From Phytophthora quininea (lineage: Eukaryota > Oomycota > Peronosporomycetes > Peronosporales > Peronosporaceae): DNA of 64,000 nucleotides. A program made the position numbers and the translations under genes. The stretch lies in contig JAAVTG010000375.1 in NCBI GenBank assembly GCA_011947345.1, forward strand, positions 124,001 through 188,000, in the 5' to 3' direction. The first letter of the stretch is position 1. Every line of letters starts with the position of its first letter. Positions 21,877-33,072 of the stretch are shown in pieces. A model generated the notes under the pieces. That model did not search any database and was not told the origin of the DNA. It saw only the letters and a list, made by a program, of their open reading frames with translations.

Positions 21877-23585
21877 ATAGATGGTGGTCGTCGTCTCTGC
21901 TTGCAATGCTCTCCAGTCTCGTCCAATACTTTTTGAAAATCTCCTTGCGCTCTTCCAAGCCGTGTGGGGTGACGTGAAATACTTCCATGACCATATTCAG
22001 CTGAGGAACTGGTAGCTCACCGATCCGTTCAACTTCGACCGCATGACTAACCGAGGCACTGTTAGCCGATAACCACGCGGCAACTCGGCGGGTCACGCAA
22101 ATCTGCCCACCAGCGCCAACATCCCCGATTTCACTCGCAATAATTTCTGATAGACCTGTGTAGATGATTTTGCCCGTCACAGAATGGATATTCTTCACCA
22201 GCACACCGTCTTCATTCTCCTGCGCGTCATGGACACCCATTCGAACCCGTAGTCCATTGAATAAGAGCCGCTTGGTCTTCGTTTTCTTTCGCGCTGTTGC
22301 GGGTATCAAATCGTGTAGTTTAGTAGGCCATCGTGCATTTAGCAGCTTCAATTGAACATGAATGCAGTACTCGACGGCCTCTTTAATCGTGAAGAAGGCG
22401 AGCTGGAAGGCATCACCCACTGTGGTGATCTCGTACCCTCGAAACTGAGCCAGCGACCCGCGAATAATGTCTTCGTGGATTTCGTTGGCACGCTTCATAA
22501 GCTCTCCGTCCTGAAAGCTCCAGAGTAGTGTCGATGACTCGATGTCTGTAAAAACAAACACAGGATTGACCATCGGGGGCAATACCCGGCAGCACCGTTC
22601 GTCATAATAGTCTCTGGATCCGACATGTAGAACTCGTGAACATATTCATCGGGCACGTAGCGACGGAAGGTACGGAAGAAACATTCTTGACTGCATCCCA
22701 TGACAACTGTCAACGCAGTTCCCGAGTTGTTAAATAGCAGCGTGCTGATGCCAATGAGCAAGGTCGGCATCTCCACTTTAAAGTGACTGAAGAGCAGAAT
22801 CAGCGAGATGATTTGGTACTGCAAGGAAAAGGAGAGGTAGACGAGCCTAAAATGACGAGACAGGAAAATGTTAGCACTTAACAAGGTAAACACGGGGCAC
22901 TAGTTACGTACATGATGCCTTTTAGCCGCCTGTACAGTGGTGACAAGACGACGACGCCGTCGATGGATTCGTACTTCCTTCCCGTCCACTTTAGCCTGAT
23001 GAGGATGTAAACAACGTAGACCAGTGCGATACCTTGGATCATATTCCCACTGATGAGGATCCGATACGACTGGCTGTTAAAGCCTCTGTTGTAGATGGTA
23101 TAGCTGGACTCGGATACCAAGAAGATCGCGCTGAGAACGTGAATCCACTTGTTGTACCAATCTGCAGCTTGTCGTTCTCCTGCTGGACCGCGATCCATAC
23201 TTTTACGAGCAAGTCTCGACAATTCCTTGGTCATTGGTAGCATCCACAGCGAGCAGGTGACCAGCGCCGTGTCTCCAACGACAGTCGTGAAGGAGAGCAA
23301 CGGAGACGTCATCTCCGCCGTCTGAGCCATACCGAGCAACCCAAACACGTCGTCGTACTGTTTGCCCTCCTCCACTTTGTCAACTCGCCAAGAAATGGAC
23401 GTATCCAGGAAGTACACGCCTCGGAAAAGCGACCACAGCCACGTGTAGAAGAAAAAGAAGAAGAGGATGAAACGTACGGCTGACTTATTCAGGTCCCCAT
23501 GATGATACAAATTGGCCGCGATGGAGCACGAAGCCATGCTCGACACGAGCAGCGACGTCGCGTACAAGATACTCCACTGCCTCAT
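21851..23585 (-). CDS. Seven-transmembrane protein fused to a class III cyclase domain
   Basis: Exons 23585-22912 and 22846-21851 join in phase; one base is missing near 22580, just before the cyclase domain. The repaired protein is 556 residues. Seven hydrophobic helices are visible, starting at WSILYATSLLVSSMASCSI and ending at LLIGISTLLFNNSG. A ~35-residue linker leads to a C-terminal nucleotide cyclase fold: VFVFTDIESSTLLW (first metal Asp), TTVGDAFQLAFF (second metal Asp), GLRVRMGVHD and GAGGQICVT. It resembles receptor-type cyclases of trypanosomes. The usual Lys, Asn and Arg for substrate and transition state are not at their expected places, so activity is uncertain. An upstream N-terminal exon may be missing, since an acceptor-like TTTCAG precedes the frame. 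Confidence 0.75.
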
Positions 23586-23621
23586 CGTGTGGAAATACGA
23601 GCAGATCTTTAACTGAAACAA

Positions 23622-23990
23622 AACATCGTGAGCCCCTCAGGTTATGTGTCAAGAAGTGGTCAGGGAATACACTCGAAGGGGTGTGACCTCTCTTGGAACA
23701 ACACCTGCGGGGAACTCGATTGCTTCGAACTGGAGTTGACATTTTGGCTGGGGAAGATTGCTCAACCGTGGCGACATGCCACACGCGAAAGCTTTTCAAC
23801 CTATGCGACCCGATATCCATCGGGTCTCTTTGTCTTGAGCCGAGATGTTGAATAGTCGAAACAAAACTTTCCATTCCAGTGATAGCACGCAAGGATCCAT
23901 GTCCGATAGTAGTCAGCTGACCGTGCCAGGATCAACTCCATGACAAAATCGCACTAAGTTACTGGGCAGCGCCATGGTCTCGCTTTTTTA
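23622..23990. other. Spacer upstream of the 7TM-cyclase gene
   Basis: About 370 bp between two minus-strand genes. It should hold the cyclase promoter and perhaps its first exon, but I find no in-phase start with a good donor site. Confidence 0.35.
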
Positions 23991-26900
23991 TTAGGCATCT
24001 TCAAACCCATGTAGTTGGTGCGGGTCTCCATCGTCTGCCGGGATTGTATCGGTCACACCAACGTCTCCACCATTTCCATCGTCGTAATCTGCCTCACTAG
24101 CCTCCTCCTCTTCTTCGGACGCACTTTCCTCTGCGATAGTTGCTTTTTGCACTGCTCCAGCGGAGCGTGCTCCATTACCTCGATTTCGAGGCGATGAAGC
24201 AGGGCTGGACGTCGGCGACGGTGCTTGGGCGTGGCTCCGCTGCGAATTAATGGCACAGGCGAAAGCCTCCAAACGGTCTTTCACGAGCGCCTGGTCCACG
24301 GCGTCGGCAAGTTGCCCCATCAACGTGTCGTGCTTGTAAAAATGGTTGATGAGCAACGTCTGCAGACTGCGCGCGACTTCACCTACAGTGATTGAGCACG
24401 GAGGATAACGGAGGACGCCGATCCGAAGGAGGATCTCCATAAAGTCTGTCAAGTAAAGTTTCTTATGTCCCATGGTCGTCATTTCATCCAGTACGACCAG
24501 CTTGCAAGCCAGGAATGGGTCCTTGACATCGCGTACACGGAACGAGTCCGAGAAGATCTGGTATTTCTCTCTAACAGTCAGCAGTATCAGTCCCAGAACA
24601 CTCCAATAGCCCACTATGGAAAACACTTACAACAACATGAGAAACTCCACTAAATGCATGCCCTTCTTCTCGCCAGGCTTGCAAAACTTGCCCATGTTTG
24701 AATCGTACAGCTCTTGCAGCTGTCCGTAGTGGTGAGGATATTAGCAGATTAAAACAAAAAAGCAAGAATCTAGCAGCGTACATACCAAGCTAACATGTTC
24801 CGTGAAGATATCGCTAATTTCTTCCGTGTAGAGGAAGCGCGAGCGGAATTCATTCGCGTCCTCGGGAGTCACGGGCAAAATGTTGTCTTGCATCAATCTG
24901 TCAAGGGCCTTGGCGGGTGTATCGCAAGCGTTAGCTAGACATAGAAACAGAGGTCAGCAATAGCATCTTCTCATGTCCAGGTAAGGCACATACTTCGGAA
25001 ATATTTGTTGATAGCGATGCGAATAATGCACTCCAAAATTCAAACCGCGTGAGGCTGCGGTCCGGGTTGTCCTTTTCCTTCGCTTCTTGTGTGAGCTCGA
25101 GATTAGCCGCCACAAAAACGTTTTCTAGGTCGGGCAACGAACAGTACTCCGACGTCTCATCCAAAATTCTCGCTTCCGAAAGGAACTCGGCGTAGCCCGA
25201 CCAGGGTACGCACGTAACATCATTTTGAGCTGTATGGCCCCGGCCGCCGTGAGTGATGGCAACGGGGCCAGGTTCATCAGTACGCTATGACCGCAATAAC
25301 GCCGGTAAGCATTGCACACGGTACGGTACCAGCGCGTGATACTCATTTCTACTTCTCGCCGACGGATAGGGTCTTTCACAAAGCGGTCAACTTTGCACTG
25401 ACGCCAGTCCGCAGCGCACGCCTTCGAAATGAATCCGTCCGTGTCCACGAAATTGCGGCACTCCGACTCGCGCTTCCGCCGAGCAAAGACACTCTTGTTA
25501 ATATCCCATTTCCCGCGCCGATCGTTGTTTTTGCCTGTGCTTCGAGGCACTAGTGTGTTACACGGGTCCCGCCCTCCTCTCTGGGTGTGACGTATCACGT
25601 TTAATCGCTCTAAATTGCCAAAGACATCGTCTTGCGTCGCTGTCTGTGGCGCATCCTCGTCATTTTCATCGGCACTGTCTAACCCTGGCGAGCCCGTTGG
25701 CACTCGACGTTTTCGATGCACAGGACGGTTCGGTCGCGACGTCACGTAGTGATAACTCACATTACGCCCGCTTCCTGGGTCTGCATTGGTATCAGCCACG
25801 GTGAAGAAATAGAGCGTGGCTCCAGGGGGAATCACTCGCACAGCACTGAACGAGACGCCTCCGTCGACATCTCCATCGCGACGCTCCATGGGAACACCTT
25901 TCCAGTCGTCAACAGACAGATGTAGCCGCACTACCATGGACGGAGTAATGTCAAAGCGGTCAGCAGTCCCGGCATACGGACCTTGTCCAGGAGTTGGTGC
26001 CCACGTAAAGCGATGCTCTGACCACTGGCCGCAGTACCAACACGACGAGTCAACAATAGGGGCAAGATGCGCTGGAAACACACCAGACCCAGCGTCGTTA
26101 TGCACTTCTTCGAAGACAGCAATCGAGTAGAGTTTGTGTTGATCTCTCAGTCGGCGGGACCCGCCACCTTCATCGTGAGCTTGAACCTTAGGGATGAGGA
26201 ATCCTCGCGAGTCCATAACGGCGCAGTTGCCGCTCATGTGTAACCCGACCAGTGTCTGGTTGCTCTCGAGCTGTTTCGCTAGCATAATGCAGTCGTCGAC
26301 GTCGAGTCGGTTGCTTGACAGGTCCAAGTGTGCGAGCACCTTGTTGTTTGCCAACGAGTCAGCTAGCGCAGTCACCACGGCACGAGGCCGCAGAGTATTT
26401 GCAGCGTTATTGCTACTGCCGGCAGTCGAGCCTGGGCCGGACGAGCTGAGAGCGTTCCAGGATAAGTCGCATACACGCAGTGAGGCGTGGAATTTGAATG
26501 CCTCGACAATTTTGAGAGCACCAACACCACGCAGTTGGTTCCAAGCGAGATAAAGCTCCTCAACCCGGGCGTTCTCTTCAAGAAAGCGCGCGATGGCCAG
26601 CATGCCAGGCGTCCCGAAGCGGTTTTCTGAAAGGTGGAGCCTCACGACGGTCTGGTTCGGAGTAAGAGCCTCACAGAGCTGCTGCACTACCCGGTCTCGT
26701 AGGCCTGTGTGGGACAGATTGAGCGACGTGAGCGTGCGGGATCGCCGCATCAGCTCCGATAGCGCCTTGGAGGACGCCGTCGCCAGCGCATTGTGCGACA
26801 GGTTCAGCTGCTGCAGTCCCGTCGTCCCTTGTCCATTAGAAGCTGCAGTCGTCGCTGCAGTGATTAATTTGGCGGCAATGACATCACCAATCCTATTGTG

Positions 26901-27611
26901 CGAGAGATTGAGGGACTCGACGCCGGGGATCAAGGCGAAGCCGTCTCCGAAAGCTCCAGCGTAGGCATTCCCCATCCGGTAGCTGCTGAGATTCACTTCC
27001 TGGGTGGTGCTGCCGCTGGCGTACGACGTCGTCTTGTCCACAACTCTCCGCCGTACGATACCCAGCGGCTCAGGACACAGCTGCAGGCCGCGCACTGCAG
27101 CGAGATACGATCTGCGGGCCGACTTGGGTCTTCCTCCTGCACTAGAAGAGCCTGGATCCTGTGTCGTGGGTGTCGAGGGCAGCACGTTGTTGTTGTGCAC
27201 AGTCTCTTGTCTGTGGAAGCAGCTCCAGAACTGCTGCATGGCCTCTGGGCCCACGTAGTTGGCGGCCGCGGGCGGGTCCGTGTCCCCGCTGTCTGCGTAG
27301 TCGCTCGATGGAGGCAGCGTCTCCAATGGCGACGGTGGCCGCAGCTGGTCATGGTGGCGTCGAGATCGGCGTCTCGCAGGCAGCAGCGCCGTCAGGAACG
27401 TCTTGGATCCGCTAGACTCGTGCGAACTCGACGGTGGTCGCGGCTTAAGTTTGGCCGGCGGCGTCCGCGCCGTCTCGCTCGCCGCGGGACGTGTCTCCTC
27501 TTCTTTGAGCACTGCTCGAGCGGCTGCACGCACCGTGGTGGGCGTCGGCACCGTCACCTCCTCGGCGGACGAACGACGCGAGCGCGGTGCCGAGCGGCCG
27601 TGCTTCATCAT
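23991..27611 (-). CDS. Large leucine-rich-repeat protein with helical C-terminal region
   Basis: The N-terminal exon is long, with a Ser/Pro/Arg-rich disordered head and then about eight ribonuclease-inhibitor-type LRRs (VESLNLSHNRIGD, LQQLNLSHNALAT, LTSLNLSHTGLRD, VVRLHLSENRFGT, VEELYLAWNQLRG, LAHLDLSSNRLDV). A beta-rich unknown region follows (YYFFTVADTNADPGSGRNV-like), then a C-terminal helical domain spread over at least three further exons (RFEFWSALFASLS; LYDSNMGKFCKPGEKKG; FRVRDVKDPFLACKLVVLDE) and an acidic tail. One base is missing near 25195, between AYPG and YAEFLSEARILDE. Exact 3' exon borders are uncertain. I do not recognise the C-terminal domain. Similar LRR architectures occur in flagellar proteins, but that is only suggestive. 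Confidence 0.6.
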
Positions 27612-27967
27612 GGAGAGCTTCCTATATATACATAGCTAACACCTTCAGGCGTCTCCAGATGGAGGTTGCGGTCTCCAGGCGTATCTGATTCGACACCAAG
27701 ATGGCGCTACCAGCCGACGGAGGAGGTAAACCGACACGATGCCGCTGCTGCCTGTTCTGCTAACGCAGGTACAGGTCGTACGGGCACTTTCCTTCGGAAT
27801 TTGCTTGCTATTCCCCACCAGATGCGCTCGCAGCGCAACCTCGTGGTGGAGATGTCCATCGGCATGGACTCGAACAGCAGAAATCTGCAGGGTCTGCTGG
27901 CGAGCGCGAACGAAAGCGCAAGTTCTGGGCGGTGGTGGGATGAACTCTGCGACCACGATGTTGCAGA

Positions 27968-27984
27968 CTCACTTACCAATTCTC
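27968..27984 (+). promoter_or_regulatory. Initiator-like element before the DUF1996 gene
   Basis: CTCACTTACCAATTCTC differs from the oomycete initiator core mainly by C for T in TCATT, and it keeps the downstream CCAATT. It sits ~20 bp before the ATG. It is plausible but weaker than the GH1 example. Confidence 0.35.
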
Positions 27985-27993
27985 TTCCTACGG

Positions 27994-28959
27994 ATGAAGT
28001 TCTCAACGTCTACACTGTTGCTTGCTGCCGTCATTCCAGCAGTCCACGGCATGTTCCGGTTCGACTGCTTCAACAACCTCGTGGTGGAGCGAGCCGACCC
28101 GATCGTGACTTTCGGCGAGCCGTCGGGTCATGTTCACGCCATCAGCGGCGGCAACGGCTTCAGCAAGACGGCCGACGGCAAGGCCATGAAGGCGTCAACC
28201 TGCACGTCGTGCCCGATTGGCGCCGACTTGAGCGCCTACTGGGTCCCGCAGCTCTACGTGAAATTCAAGAACGGCACGGGTTTCGGTCTCGTCGAGAGCC
28301 ACCAGACTGTCTACTACGAGCCTCGTCCGAACAAGGGCGAGAAGGTTATCGCGTTCCCCGACGGTCTCAAGATGGTGGCAGGCAACCCGAAGCTCCGAAA
28401 TGGAAGCAACTCCATCCAGCAGCGAGCGATCACGTGGGTCTGCCTGGATTACAACAACCCGCACCCGGAGCAGCAAGGCATCCCGAATTTTAAGTGCCCC
28501 AACGGTTTGCGCGGCCAGGTGAACTTCCCAATGTGCTGGGACGGCAAGAACCTCGACTCGGACGACCACAGGTCGCACGTGGCGTACGCCACAGGGCTGG
28601 ATGGCGGCGACTGCCCCGCAGGTTGGAAGAAGATGGTCAAGATCTTCTACGAGGCCTTCTACAACGTCGCGCAGTACGACAACGAATGGGACGGCGACCA
28701 GCACCCGTTCGTGCTGGCAAACGGAGATCGCACCGGGTTTGGCTTCCACGGCGACTTCCTCAACGGCTGGAACGTCGACGTGCTCCAAGCGGCGGTGGAC
28801 CAGTGCACCGACAAGAACTACTTCAACTCTGGCGAATGCCCACCGTTGGCTACATCGTTCAAGAACAAAGCTCCTGAGGAACGGTGCACCGTCAAGCCAC
28901 AGGTGGTGGAGGAGGTCACGGTCGTGTCGAAGTTGCCCGGAAACAACCCGGTTAGTTAA
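27994..28959 (+). CDS. Secreted DUF1996-domain protein
   Basis: Intact single-exon gene of 321 residues. The ATG at 27994 gives a clear signal peptide (KFSTSTLLLAAVIPAVHG) although the frame is open upstream. The rest is a DUF1996 domain: FRFDCFNNLVVERADPI, HVHAISGGNGFS, CTSCPIGADLSAYWVPQLY, VNFPMCWDGKNLDSDDHRSH and GFHGDFLNGWN, with conserved cysteines and His/Asp motifs (HVHA, DHRSH, FHGD). DUF1996 is common in secreted fungal and oomycete proteins; its biochemical activity is not established, though the His/Asp pattern hints at metal binding. It is divergent from the LRR gene, with ~380 bp shared upstream. Confidence 0.88.
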   Translation: MKFSTSTLLLAAVIPAVHGMFRFDCFNNLVVERADPIVTFGEPSGHVHAISGGNGFSKTADGKAMKASTCTSCPIGADLSAYWVPQLYVKFKNGTGFGLVESHQTVYYEPRPNKGEKVIAFPDGLKMVAGNPKLRNGSNSIQQRAITWVCLDYNNPHPEQQGIPNFKCPNGLRGQVNFPMCWDGKNLDSDDHRSHVAYATGLDGGDCPAGWKKMVKIFYEAFYNVAQYDNEWDGDQHPFVLANGDRTGFGFHGDFLNGWNVDVLQAAVDQCTDKNYFNSGECPPLATSFKNKAPEERCTVKPQVVEEVTVVSKLPGNNPVS

Positions 28960-29189
28960 GAATGGCTGGGAGAAGCTGACAATGTTTTAGGTGTCGTCTG
29001 CAGTTTAGTGTTGTCAATGAAGTATATGTTGGACCTTGCACACACATCATCGATCGTCTTGTTCATCATCGTTACACAAACCTCGCTGAAGCGTGCCAAT
29101 CAAGCCTCCTCTTCTGTCCTCGTCAGGGGGCCTTGACGCACTTGACCGTCGACGCCACTTCTCAATTCGCTAGACAGCCGACAAAGCCC

Positions 29190-30311
29190 ATGCCGTCCTA
29201 CCGACGCATTCAAGTGCACACGTACTCGACCGACTTCAGCGAGGCCACGGAGGTTGTGGAAGAACCGGAACTGCCGACTCCGTCTCCTGGTAACGTGGTG
29301 GTGAAGAACCGCTACCTCGGTATCAATGCGACGGACGTCAACATCACCAACGGCGGCTACGGACGCACCACTCTCCCAGTCAAGTGCGGACTCGAAGCAG
29401 GTGAGCAGGATGTTGTTGCATCCATCCTTTCACAGCGCCACTCACAATAATCTTGATACAGCTGGGATCGTGGTGTCCGTTGGTGACGGTGTTGAGGGTG
29501 TCAAAGTCGGTGATGCTGTCGCCTACCAATGTACGTCTTCGGTCATTCTTAGTGACTTGCACGGATATTCATCGCTCGATTCCTACCTGAACAGCACTGG
29601 GAGCTTTTGCCGAGTACTTTGAAGTGCCGGTCACGAAGGTGATTAAGTCGTCGGAGTTATCTCCGGCGCTTGTTCCGCTGACGGTCTGCGGTGTCTCCGC
29701 TTCGCTCGCTCTCGAGAAGGCAGGCGAGATGAAGTCCAACGAGACCGTCTTCGTCTCTGCAGCTGCTGGTGCTACCGGCCAATTCGTCGTGCAGCTCGCC
29801 AAGCTCGCCGGCAACCACGTCATTGGCGCCTGCAGCTCCGATGAGAAGGTCGCGTACCTCAAGTCTCTCGGTGTGGACCGCCCCATCAACTACAAGAAGG
29901 AGGACCTCAACGCCGTGCTCAAGAGCGAGTACCCGAACGGCATCGACTTGGCGTTCGAGAGCGTGGGCGGCGAGCTGTTCAAGGCCGTGCTTGATAACAT
30001 CGCCATCTTCGGCCGCATCATCGTGTTCGGCAACGTGTCGCACTACCACGGCGACTCGGGACCGGAGCCGCAGTACGGGTATGTGCAGAACCGGAAGATG
30101 CAGCTCCGGTCTGCTTCGCTGCGTGGGTTTCTGCTGTTCCACCACGCAAAAGAAATCCCGAAGCACTTGCAGCGTCTGTTGACGTTGATCAAGGACGGCA
30201 AACTCAAGGCCGGGATCGACCCGACCGAGTTCCGCGGCCTCGAGTATCCCCGAGGCGCTTGATCGGCTCTACGCCCAGCAGAACATCGGCAAGATGGTCA
30301 TCCGCCTCTAA
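29190..30311 (+). CDS. Zinc-binding-dehydrogenase-type quinone oxidoreductase (MDR superfamily)
   Basis: Three exons (29190-29400, 29462-29530, 29595-30311) join in phase. The N-terminal GroES-like part has NRYLGINATDVNITNGGYG, and the Rossmann NADPH site is FVSAAAGATGQFVVQLAK. YVQNRKMQLRSASLRGFLL then resembles prostaglandin reductase 3 / zeta-crystallin-like enzymes. No structural-zinc cysteine cluster is seen, as expected for the quinone-reductase branch. The frame breaks near 30245, between EFRGLE and SIPEALDRLYAQQNIG; two bases are missing or one is extra. The protein should end GKMVIRL at 30311, ~332 residues. Likely role: NADPH-dependent reduction of quinones or enones. Confidence 0.85.
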
Positions 30312-30439
30312 AGTGGAAGGTGTCCTTCTAGCCGAAATCCAGTGGGGCCGGAACGGATTGCTGTTTGGGTTCGATGTGTCTGCTGAGCAGACAACGGACA
30401 CCCATGCCAGTAAAATACATGGAGCTTGGTGACCCTGAC

Positions 30440-30453
30440 CTCATTGTTCCAAG
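30440..30453 (+). promoter_or_regulatory. Initiator-like element of the TKL receptor kinase
   Basis: CTCATTGTTCCAAG carries TCATT, a pyrimidine-rich spacer and CCAA in the order of the oomycete initiator, 12-25 bp before the ATG at 30465. The very short leader supports that ATG, which also opens the signal peptide. Confidence 0.45.
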
Positions 30454-30464
30454 TGTGTCTGAAG

Positions 30465-32278
30465 ATGCAAAAGACCTTGTCAGTGGGGATCTGTTGCTTG
30501 GGCGCAGGTATCGTCGGCCGACTCGCGGCAGGGGTCGAGTTGCTCGCGACCAGCTACTTCACGGACGAGAGCTGCCAGCGCACGCCGCAGGTCCTAACCA
30601 TGGACTTCACGTACGATACCGGCGCTGCAGCAGCTTACGTGGCGCCCAGCACCATCCTCGAGTCGTCCGGGATCCTCACTCGTCGACTGCTGACCATTTC
30701 GACCTGCGTCGGCGACTCTAGCTGCACCGCCGAGAGCTACGGAGGCAACACGTACTACCGCACGAGCGAGTGCATCACAGACCCGTACACGTATGCGGTG
30801 CAGGTCTTTAACGACAGTAGTGGTGGCGTGCTTCAGCCGTTCTTGATGGTCGAGACGTACACAGGTGGCGACTGCGCGACTCTCAGTACCATCAACGCCA
30901 CCGCCGCCGCCAATGGCTGCCAGTTCGCCTCGGAGAACTCGTCGTCCAGCGCGACGCTCTTCTCCAACGGCTCGGCGCTGTATCGACTGTATGACAACGG
31001 AGCCTGCGGTGGCGAAGTCACTCGGTATTTCGTCGACCAGGCAACACTGCTGAACCACACGTGCTTCCGAGGCACCGCCAAGTTCTACACCAACTACGAC
31101 GCCACCGCCAGCAAGAGCAGCGGCTCAAGTGGCAGCATTGGGAGCACTGGCAGCAGTTCAACAGGAGAGATATCTACTCCAACACCCACAGTTTCATCAT
31201 CAAGCTCTGGCATCGGCACTGGGGCTCTCGTCGGGATCATCGTTGGTGCGCTAGTGCTGTTAGTTTTCGTGGTGTTTGCTGTATGTCGACGACGAAGCAG
31301 CTCGGGGAAGGAGGAAGATGTTTATCGGGCAGCCACACAAGGCAGAAGCACAGTATCGACAAGGCCCAACACGCTGGAAGCGACACCACACGGGCTCGAA
31401 GGATTGTGGGACGATGAAGTGATCACCACCGCTCGAATCCCAAGGAGAAGGTGATCGTCGAGCACCGCATCAATCGCGGAGCTTACGGAGAGGTCTTCGC
31501 TGGCGCATACAACGGCAAGTTGGTGGCGGTCAAAATGCTGTTGACTGAGAACCGCAAGAGCATTCGACACGTCAACGAGTTCTTGGCAGAAGTGAAGCGG
31601 ACGGCGACGCTGGATCACCCACGCATCGTTGGTTTGATCGGTGTTGCCTGGGACTCGCTGACGGATTTGTGTGCCGTCTTGGAGTACATGGATGGCGGCG
31701 ATTTGAGAGTTCTGCTGGACAAACTGCAAGCTCAGGGCCATCGCCCAGGCTTCGACCGCGCCAAAGTCAAGATCGCGCTGCATGTTGCGCACGCGCTTGC
31801 GTACTTGCACTCGTTGGAGCGGCCGATCATCCACCGCGACTTGAAGTCCAAGAACATTCTGCTCAACGAGGACCTGGACGCCAAAGTCACCGACTTTGGC
31901 ATCTCTCGGGAGCGGATCGCCGAAACGATGACGGCAGGTATTGGCACGTCGCTGTGGATGGCGCCCGAGGTCTTGCTGGGCGAGAAATACGACGACAAGG
32001 CCGACATGTTCTCGTTCGGCGTCGTGCTGTCCGAGCTGGACACGCATCGACTGCCGTACGCGAGCGCGACAAAGACGCAGTTATCAGAGACCGTGGTGCT
32101 GCAGTTGGTGGCGTCTGGGAAGCTACGGGTCGAGTTTTCGCCCTACGCTCTAACGTCGCTGGTGGAGTTGGGACGAGCGTGCACTTTCCTAGACAGTCAA
32201 GCCCGTCCGACGGCGGCTGAAGCGCTGTACAAGCTGCATACGATACTGTCCCAAGAGTTTGGTGGGAGACGGCGGTAG
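30465..32278 (+). CDS. Receptor-like TKL-family protein kinase
   Basis: Signal peptide (MQKTLSVGICCLGAGIVG), a ~220-residue cysteine-containing extracellular region with N-glycosylation sequons, a Ser/Thr-rich stalk, one membrane helix near residues 248-273 (ALVGIIVGALVLLVFVVFAV) followed by CRRR, and a cytosolic kinase domain. The kinase has a Gly loop (INRGAYGEVFAG), VAVK, HRDLKSKNILL, DFGISRE and GTSLWMAPEVL, typical of tyrosine-kinase-like kinases. One base is missing near 31445 (ARIP / KEKVIVEHRI). Restoring it fuses ectodomain and kinase into 604 residues; without it they would appear as two genes. Oomycetes have expanded TKL sets, some with ectodomains. The extracellular ligand is unknown and I recognise no known ectodomain fold. 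Confidence 0.8.
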
Positions 32279-32332
32279 TGACGGTAGTCGAGAATCAGCC
32301 AGCCCCCTCAAACTGCCAAGCAATCTCTCCGG

Positions 32333-32959
32333 ATGCCTCGTCGATCACAATCAGCACGTGCAGCGCCTTTGGCTCGAGTGCATTGGTGCTCTAGTGATCC
32401 GCCGTACACTGCGTGTCCGATGGAACTATTGACGACGTGGTTGGAGAAGAACCGAGACGAGTATCTCCACTCGCGCCGCACGACCGAAATGCTGCAGAAG
32501 TTGAGCGAGGACATGGAGGCCCACGGGATCCACGGTTGCACCGTAGGCTCCATCCGCAACCAGCTCTTCCGTTTGAAGAAGGGCGTGCAGATGAGAGCGG
32601 AAGGAGACACCACGCGGAAGGAAGACGTGAACCGGTACTTTGACCGCCTGCTGCCACTGCTGTTTAGCGAAGCGGACCGCAACGAGATGAACCAGCGCGC
32701 AGCTGAGAAGTTACAGGACTCGGACGACGAATGGAGTGGGAAAGAGGGCGAAATCAAGAAGACTTCGCCGCATCAAACTGAGTCGTCTACGATGGCGAAG
32801 ACACCACCACCATCACCACCTGCTGCAGCCTCCAAGACGGTGCTGGATACGGACGAGATCCACCGCCGCTTTGAGCTCATGTGTGCAAGACGAGGTCTCC
32901 AGGATCGTGGAGTCGACCAAAGCGAGATCGACAAGCTGTTGCCGTTGCCCAAGGAGTAG
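32333..32959 (+). CDS. MPR-family protein 1 (unrecognised tandem family)
   Basis: Intact single exon of 208 residues and first of four related genes in this cluster. Shared features are a basic start (MPRRSQSARAAPLARVHW), an N-terminal ~60-residue helical domain (ELLTTWLEKNRDEY, then LQKLSEDMEAHGIHGCTVGS and IRNQLFRLKKG), an acidic/Pro-rich linker, and a C-terminal motif EIHRRFELMCARRGL...GVDQSEIDKLLPLP. The N-terminal helices with spaced Trp and a final basic helix look like a SANT/Myb-like or MADF-like DNA-binding fold, but I cannot assign a family. A poly-Ser/Pro linker and an acidic stretch are consistent with a nuclear protein. It starts 55 bp after the kinase stop. Confidence 0.6.
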   Translation: MPRRSQSARAAPLARVHWCSSDPPYTACPMELLTTWLEKNRDEYLHSRRTTEMLQKLSEDMEAHGIHGCTVGSIRNQLFRLKKGVQMRAEGDTTRKEDVNRYFDRLLPLLFSEADRNEMNQRAAEKLQDSDDEWSGKEGEIKKTSPHQTESSTMAKTPPPSPPAAASKTVLDTDEIHRRFELMCARRGLQDRGVDQSEIDKLLPLPKE

Positions 32960-33072
32960 CTGAGTGGCTTTCTTCCAAGGAATTGACGCTCCGACTTTGC
33001 ATTGGAAAAACGTATTGCCATCAGCAAGTTTTACGTCTCGTTTTTGATGCACTCGGTCTCCGATAAGCAAAA

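Noticed and set aside
7253..30311. RxLR or Crinkler effectors among the secreted proteins
   Set aside because: The secreted products (GH1, GH17, DUF1996, QSOX) have signal peptides but no RxLR-dEER or LxLFLAK motif, and all match enzyme or conserved families.
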